Shown piece after piece: positions 59,668 through 64,000 of a stretch of DNA of 64,000 nt. The first letter of the stretch is position 1. The number at the start of each line of letters is the position of its first letter. The notes below the pieces were generated by a model, which saw only the letters and a program-made list of their open reading frames with translations, made no database searches and was not told the origin of the DNA. The stretch is taken from contig NZ_CP066149.1 in assembly GCF_023206395.1 (NCBI RefSeq), positions 2,170,001 through 2,234,000 on the forward strand, given 5' to 3'. Made by a program: the position numbers and the translations under genes. The DNA comes from Vibrio sp. ED004 (lineage in GTDB: Bacteria > Pseudomonadota > Gammaproteobacteria > Enterobacterales > Vibrionaceae).

Positions 59668-61004
59668 TGAAAATAAGTAAAAAGCTCCTCTTCTTTCCGG
59701 CTCTGGCCGTTGGTGTTATTGGCCTAGTGGCGGCGATTAATCTAAAGCCGGACTTACCGACTAAGCCTGCCGGTGATAGAGCGCGTTTGGTTGAAACCGT
59801 GAGTCTAGAAAAACAGATGATCGCGCCATTAGCGGTAGGTTTTGGCAAAGTAGTACCAAAGGTTGAATGGAAAGCGATTGCTGAAGTGACAGGACAGATC
59901 GTGTATCGCCATCCTGATCTAGAAAAGGGTCAAATTATTGCAGCGGGTACTGAGGTACTAAAGATCGATCCTTTGGATTACGAACTGAAGTTGGTGCAAG
60001 CGGAAGCGGATCTTAAATCAAGCCAGACTTCTCTCGCTAAGCTGAATCAAGAAGAAGATAACCTACAACAAACATTAAAGATCGAAAAAAATCGTTTAGT
60101 GATCAGCAATAAAGAGCTGCAACGTAAACAAGATCTGCGTAAGAAAGGGCTCACCTCGCAATCGGATGTCGATCTGCAACAACAAAGCGCACTCTCTCAA
60201 CAGAAGTTGGTGTTAGATATACAGAATCAAATCGCTTTAATGCCGGATGAAAAGCGCGTCGCGCAAGCGGTGATTAAGGTCAATGTTTCTAAGGTCAAAG
60301 AGGCGCAGCGTTCTTTGGACAAAACGACCATCACTTTGCCTCGAGCTATGCGAATCGCTCAGGTAGATATTGAACAAAACCAAGTGGTTAATCTTCAGCA
60401 AGAGATGTTTGTTGCTCACGGGATTAACGTTATGGAAGTGGAGGCGCAACTCTCTATTCACGATATGCAAACTTTAGCCTCAAGCTTTACTCAATTCCCT
60501 CGTGATGCCGCAGGCATACCTAATCCTTATCAAGCGCCGATTAAAGCGACGATCCAGATGAACAGTGGCAGCTTGAATCTGAGTTGGCCTGCGAAGGTTG
60601 CAAGAATCAGTGAAACCGTTGATGAAAACCAAGCCACAGCGGGGATCATTCTCGAAATTAATCAAGATTATTCAGCCCTACAGCCAAGCAGTGCCACTCC
60701 CTTGGTGAATGGCATGTTCGTCAAAGCGGAGATTGAAGGCTTGGCGAACCTAAGTTGGGTTGTACCTGAGCGTGCTTTGCATGGCGATAAGGTTTATCTG
60801 ATGGATGACAGCCAGCGCTTGCAAGTGGTTAATGTTGAAGTGCTTTATCGCCGAGACAACCAGGTGGTGGTTAACGGTGAACTGCAAGCCGGAGACAAGC
60901 TGATTCTTAACGATGTTCTTCCTGCGATTGAAGGCATGTTATTGAAAGAGTCTCGCTCAAATGATGATGAGCTTTCCACTGATCTTGAGGAGAACGCCTC
61001 ATGA
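59667..61004 (+). CDS. RND efflux periplasmic adaptor (membrane fusion protein)
   Basis: A 445-residue HlyD/AcrA-type adaptor. An N-terminal membrane anchor (LLFFPALAVGVIGLVAAI) is followed by a lipoyl-like half (VTGQIVYRHPDLEKGQIIAA near residue 75), a long alpha-hairpin coiled coil (residues about 110-200) and beta-barrel domains. It bridges the RND pump to an outer-membrane channel; no channel gene is visible in the window. The stop overlaps the pump start by four bases (ATGA). Confidence 0.93.
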   Translation: MKISKKLLFFPALAVGVIGLVAAINLKPDLPTKPAGDRARLVETVSLEKQMIAPLAVGFGKVVPKVEWKAIAEVTGQIVYRHPDLEKGQIIAAGTEVLKIDPLDYELKLVQAEADLKSSQTSLAKLNQEEDNLQQTLKIEKNRLVISNKELQRKQDLRKKGLTSQSDVDLQQQSALSQQKLVLDIQNQIALMPDEKRVAQAVIKVNVSKVKEAQRSLDKTTITLPRAMRIAQVDIEQNQVVNLQQEMFVAHGINVMEVEAQLSIHDMQTLASSFTQFPRDAAGIPNPYQAPIKATIQMNSGSLNLSWPAKVARISETVDENQATAGIILEINQDYSALQPSSATPLVNGMFVKAEIEGLANLSWVVPERALHGDKVYLMDDSQRLQVVNVEVLYRRDNQVVVNGELQAGDKLILNDVLPAIEGMLLKESRSNDDELSTDLEENAS

Positions 61005-64000
61005 TCAAGTTCTTCTCTAGGCACCCAACCGCAGCCAATTTGTTGATGCTTGGGTTGTTGATCATGGGTTTGGCTTCTTTATCCACCATCAAGCGTGAAA
61101 CCTTTCCAGCCTACGATCCCCCTTACATCATGGCTGCGATTGTCTACCCAGGCGCTTCACCACAAGAGGTGGAAGAGAGCTTGTGTGTGCGAATGGAAGA
61201 CGCGGTCGATGGTTTAGCTAACATTGAAGAAACTCAATGTGAGGCGATAGAAGGCAGTGCTCGCTTAATCCTCAAATTGAATGAGAAAGCAGATATCGGT
61301 CGAATGCTGGTGGACGTACAAACTCAGATCAACTCGATCAATGATTTCCCAACTGAGATTGAATCACCAGTCGTACAAGAGTTGGATTGGAACGAACCTG
61401 TTGTTGATATTGCGATTACCGCAGAAACTTCATGGCCAGAACTTAAGGCATACGCGGAAGATCTAAAGCGTACTATGAAGCTTGATTACGACGTTTCATT
61501 GGTTGAGGTCAGCGGCTTCTCCGATCATCAATATCGCGTTGAGTTGGATACCCAAGCGATTCGCCAGCTCGGTCTGAGTGTTGGAGATATTGCTGATCAG
61601 ATTGGTCATCAAAACGTAAAACTGCCGAGTGGTAACGTAGAGACGCCAGACAAAAATTTCCTAATTCGTTTTGATGAAAGACGTATCACACCTGTTGAAC
61701 TCGAAAGCATTGTGGTTGGATCGGCGCCTAATGGTTCAGTGATCCGTTTACGAGATATTGCGAAGGTGACCGATCGCTTTGAACTTGATGAGCAAAAGGT
61801 ATTGTTTGATGGCAAGCCATCGGCTCTGTTAAAGATTAGCAAGAACAAAGAAGATGATGCGCTGCGAATCAAAGAAAACGTGACTCGATTCGTTGAAGTT
61901 CAAAGCGCGATTGCCCCTGATGGCGTGACACTGCAAATGACCAATGATCTCTCATCTGTACTGTGGGATCGCTTAACCATGATGGTACGCAATGGCTGGC
62001 AAGGTATTGTGCTGGTGTTCGCAACTATGTGGTTGTTCTTCAGTTTACGCTACTCGTTTTGGGTGGCGGCAGGTCTGCCTGTAGCCTTCCTTGGTGGTTT
62101 GTTTTTGATGGCCAATCTTGGCTTGTCGATCAACATCATGTCTCTAGTCGGCTTGTTGATGGCGATCGGTATCATGATGGATGATGCCATTGTGATCGCT
62201 GAATCGATCGCCTCCCATCTGGATCGGGGGCAAAACGTTGACGATGCGGTGTACAACGGTGTTAAGAAGGTGCTCCCCGGAGTTTTGTCTTCTTTCCTAA
62301 CCACCGTGTGTATCTTTGGTAGTTTGCTGTTCCTTGATGGTGAAATGGGTGCGGTGCTTAAAGCGGTACCTCAAGTATTAATATTGGTGCTTTCTTTGAG
62401 TTTGATTGAAGCCTTCTTGATTCTGCCAAATCACTTATCTCATTCATTACACAAAGAAAAAAATGACAAGCCAGCGCTGCGTTTCAAAGTCGTGCTGTTA
62501 GAGAAATTTGAGAACTTCCGTAATACCACCTTGAGGAGCATGGTCGAGAAGGTAGTGACTTTCCGCTACGCCTTTATGGGCGGGGTGATCACCTTGTTAC
62601 TTTTATCTATTTCGTTGATTGCTGGTGGAGTTGTTAAATTCCAACCGTTTCCAGAATTGGATGGCGATATTGCCGAGGCGCGTATCATTCTTCCTCCGGG
62701 GGCGTCATTGTCTCAAACTGAGAAAGTGGTCGATAAGATTGTTGCTTCTGCTGAGCGTTTGAATGCGCAGTGGAGCGAAGAGGTTGAAGAAGGCAACACC
62801 TTGGTTGAGCACATTACTAGCCAATTTAATGCCAACGCAGATGCCAACGAATCTGGTCCCCACTTAGCTACCGTTCGCTTAGATTTACGTGGAGCTGAGA
62901 GCCGTAACACGGTTATTGATGACTTTATTGATGCATGGCGAGAAGACATCGGTGACTTGGCCGATCCTATCTCGTTAGTCTTCAAGCAACCGACCATGGG
63001 GCCGGGCGGTCGTGCGATTGAGATTCGTGCTAAACATGATGACTTAAGTGCATTGAAATCGGCTTCTTTGGATATTCAAGAATACCTAAATCAGTTTGAT
63101 GGCGTGCACGGCGTGCTTGATGACATGCGTATGGGTAAAGAAGAGATCTTGGTGAAGCTGCGTCCGGGCGCTGAGACCTACAACGTGAATGGGCAGATGA
63201 TCGCTTCCCAATTGCGCGCGGCTTTCTTTGGTCAGACAGCGGATGAGATTCAAATCGGTGTTGAGAATATCTCTATTGAAGTTCGTCTTGATAAAGAACA
63301 AGCGGGTGATTTACAGCAACTGGCTAACTTCCCAATTATCACTGCAGACGGCAGTCAGATTCCATTAGCCACATTGGCAACGTTAGACTTTCAGCGTAAC
63401 TACGTGCGAATCCAACGTATCGATGGGCTGAGAACCATCAGTATCTTTGGTGACATAGATAATAAGAAGGCGAGCTCTTCCGCGATTTTGGCTCAATTCC
63501 AAAAAGAAGAAGCGGCTAAGCTGATTCAAAAATACCCGGGCTTACGTTTTGATTTCGAAGGCGAAGCCAAAGATGCGGCTAAGACCGGCGCCTCGATGGG
63601 CAAAGGTTTTTTATTGGGCTTATTCGGTGTGTTTGCGATTCTGAGTTATCAGTTCAGAAGCTACTTGGAGCCTGTGGTCGTGATGTTGGCGATTCCACTG
63701 GCGTTCATTGGGGGCGTTGTTGGTCACTGGTTGTTAGGTCACGCACTGAGTATGCCAAGCATGATGGGTTTTGTGTCGCTCGCTGGGATCGTGGTCAATG
63801 ATTCGATCTTGTTGGTGCAATACATACGTCACCATGTCGATGAAGGGGATAGCGTTCATGATTCTGTTGTTAAGGCCAGTCGCGAGCGTTTCCGTGCGGT
63901 ATTTTTAACGTCTATGACTACAGCTGCAGGTTTATTGCCGCTGTTAACGGAAACCAGCTTACAAGCTCAGGTTATTCAGCCTCTGGTTATTTCGATTGTG
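61001..64000 (+). CDS. RND efflux pump permease (3' end outside the window)
   Basis: An AcrB-superfamily proton-driven exporter; the first 1000 codons are visible with no stop, and the gene runs past the end. RHPTAANLLMLGLLIMGLAS forms the first helix. TM4 carries the paired proton-relay aspartates (IMMDDAIVIAES, residues 394-395). In TM10 the position of the usual Lys is Asn933 (AGIVVNDSILLVQYI). Two large periplasmic loops are present (residues about 30-330 and 550-860). Drug or lipid substrates are not predictable. Confidence 0.94.
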   Translation, partial: MIKFFSRHPTAANLLMLGLLIMGLASLSTIKRETFPAYDPPYIMAAIVYPGASPQEVEESLCVRMEDAVDGLANIEETQCEAIEGSARLILKLNEKADIGRMLVDVQTQINSINDFPTEIESPVVQELDWNEPVVDIAITAETSWPELKAYAEDLKRTMKLDYDVSLVEVSGFSDHQYRVELDTQAIRQLGLSVGDIADQIGHQNVKLPSGNVETPDKNFLIRFDERRITPVELESIVVGSAPNGSVIRLRDIAKVTDRFELDEQKVLFDGKPSALLKISKNKEDDALRIKENVTRFVEVQSAIAPDGVTLQMTNDLSSVLWDRLTMMVRNGWQGIVLVFATMWLFFSLRYSFWVAAGLPVAFLGGLFLMANLGLSINIMSLVGLLMAIGIMMDDAIVIAESIASHLDRGQNVDDAVYNGVKKVLPGVLSSFLTTVCIFGSLLFLDGEMGAVLKAVPQVLILVLSLSLIEAFLILPNHLSHSLHKEKNDKPALRFKVVLLEKFENFRNTTLRSMVEKVVTFRYAFMGGVITLLLLSISLIAGGVVKFQPFPELDGDIAEARIILPPGASLSQTEKVVDKIVASAERLNAQWSEEVEEGNTLVEHITSQFNANADANESGPHLATVRLDLRGAESRNTVIDDFIDAWREDIGDLADPISLVFKQPTMGPGGRAIEIRAKHDDLSALKSASLDIQEYLNQFDGVHGVLDDMRMGKEEILVKLRPGAETYNVNGQMIASQLRAAFFGQTADEIQIGVENISIEVRLDKEQAGDLQQLANFPIITADGSQIPLATLATLDFQRNYVRIQRIDGLRTISIFGDIDNKKASSSAILAQFQKEEAAKLIQKYPGLRFDFEGEAKDAAKTGASMGKGFLLGLFGVFAILSYQFRSYLEPVVVMLAIPLAFIGGVVGHWLLGHALSMPSMMGFVSLAGIVVNDSILLVQYIRHHVDEGDSVHDSVVKASRERFRAVFLTSMTTAAGLLPLLTETSLQAQVIQPLVISIV

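Noticed and set aside
61281..61466. Short plus-strand frame within the RND pump gene
   Set aside because: It lies in another frame of a clear, uninterrupted RND coding sequence and has no features of its own.

Overview
The window comes from a gammaproteobacterial chromosome, almost certainly a Vibrio. The evidence is the complete downstream half of an MSHA type IV pilus locus running directly into mreBCD, the order mreBCD-maf-rng-yhdP-nitrilase-tldD, the order lptD-surA-pdxA-rsmA-apaG-apaH, and the argR/mdh and ispB/rplU-rpmA-obgE neighbourhoods. Gene content and base composition fit a marine Vibrio, possibly of the Splendidus clade, but I cannot fix the species from sequence alone.

Layout. 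(1) Positions 1-12135, plus strand: mshN (3' end), mshE, mshG, mshF, mshB, mshA, mshC, mshD, mshO, mshP and the very large mshQ. (2) 12286-23166, plus: mreB, mreC, mreD, maf, rng, yhdP, a nitrilase-family gene and tldD, covering cell shape, RNA processing and envelope lipid traffic. (3) 23275-31313: a PIN-PhoH ATPase (minus), rapA (plus), an atypical NRAMP-family transporter (minus), an rluA gene broken by an in-frame TAG (plus) and a D-2-hydroxyacid dehydrogenase (plus). (4) 31417-35765, minus: a TAXI-type TRAP transporter operon (binding protein, fused permease, universal stress protein). (5) argR and mdh diverge; downstream of mdh lie a 64-codon gene of unknown function and a complete IS200-type insertion sequence. 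(6) 38882-44073: ispB diverges from rplU-rpmA-obgE, then yjjP-yjjB and folA. (7) 44130-50898, minus: lptD-surA-pdxA-rsmA, a terminator, then apaG-apaH. (8) djlA and a DUF924 gene (plus) converge on a DUF547 gene (minus). (9) 53553-58637, minus: leuL-leuA-leuB-leuC-leuD with a complete attenuator. (10) 58960-64000, plus: a TetR regulator, a membrane-fusion protein and an RND pump (cut by the window end).

Most of the window is conserved core genome. The sites with most to say are regulatory or atypical. They are a leucine leader peptide with competing antiterminator and terminator stems, and a 38-base near-perfect palindrome in front of the tetR-RND operon with a second box of the same core upstream. 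Others are a nonsense codon in rluA, a small internal repeat in Maf, 37-residue repeats in MshQ, an NRAMP homologue that lacks the DPGN metal-binding motif, and a TRAP operon punctuated by a strong hairpin, with a UspA that lacks two ATP-site glycines. I did not find a defence island, prophage, CRISPR array, tRNA or rRNA gene, and I see no convincing wholly new multi-gene system.
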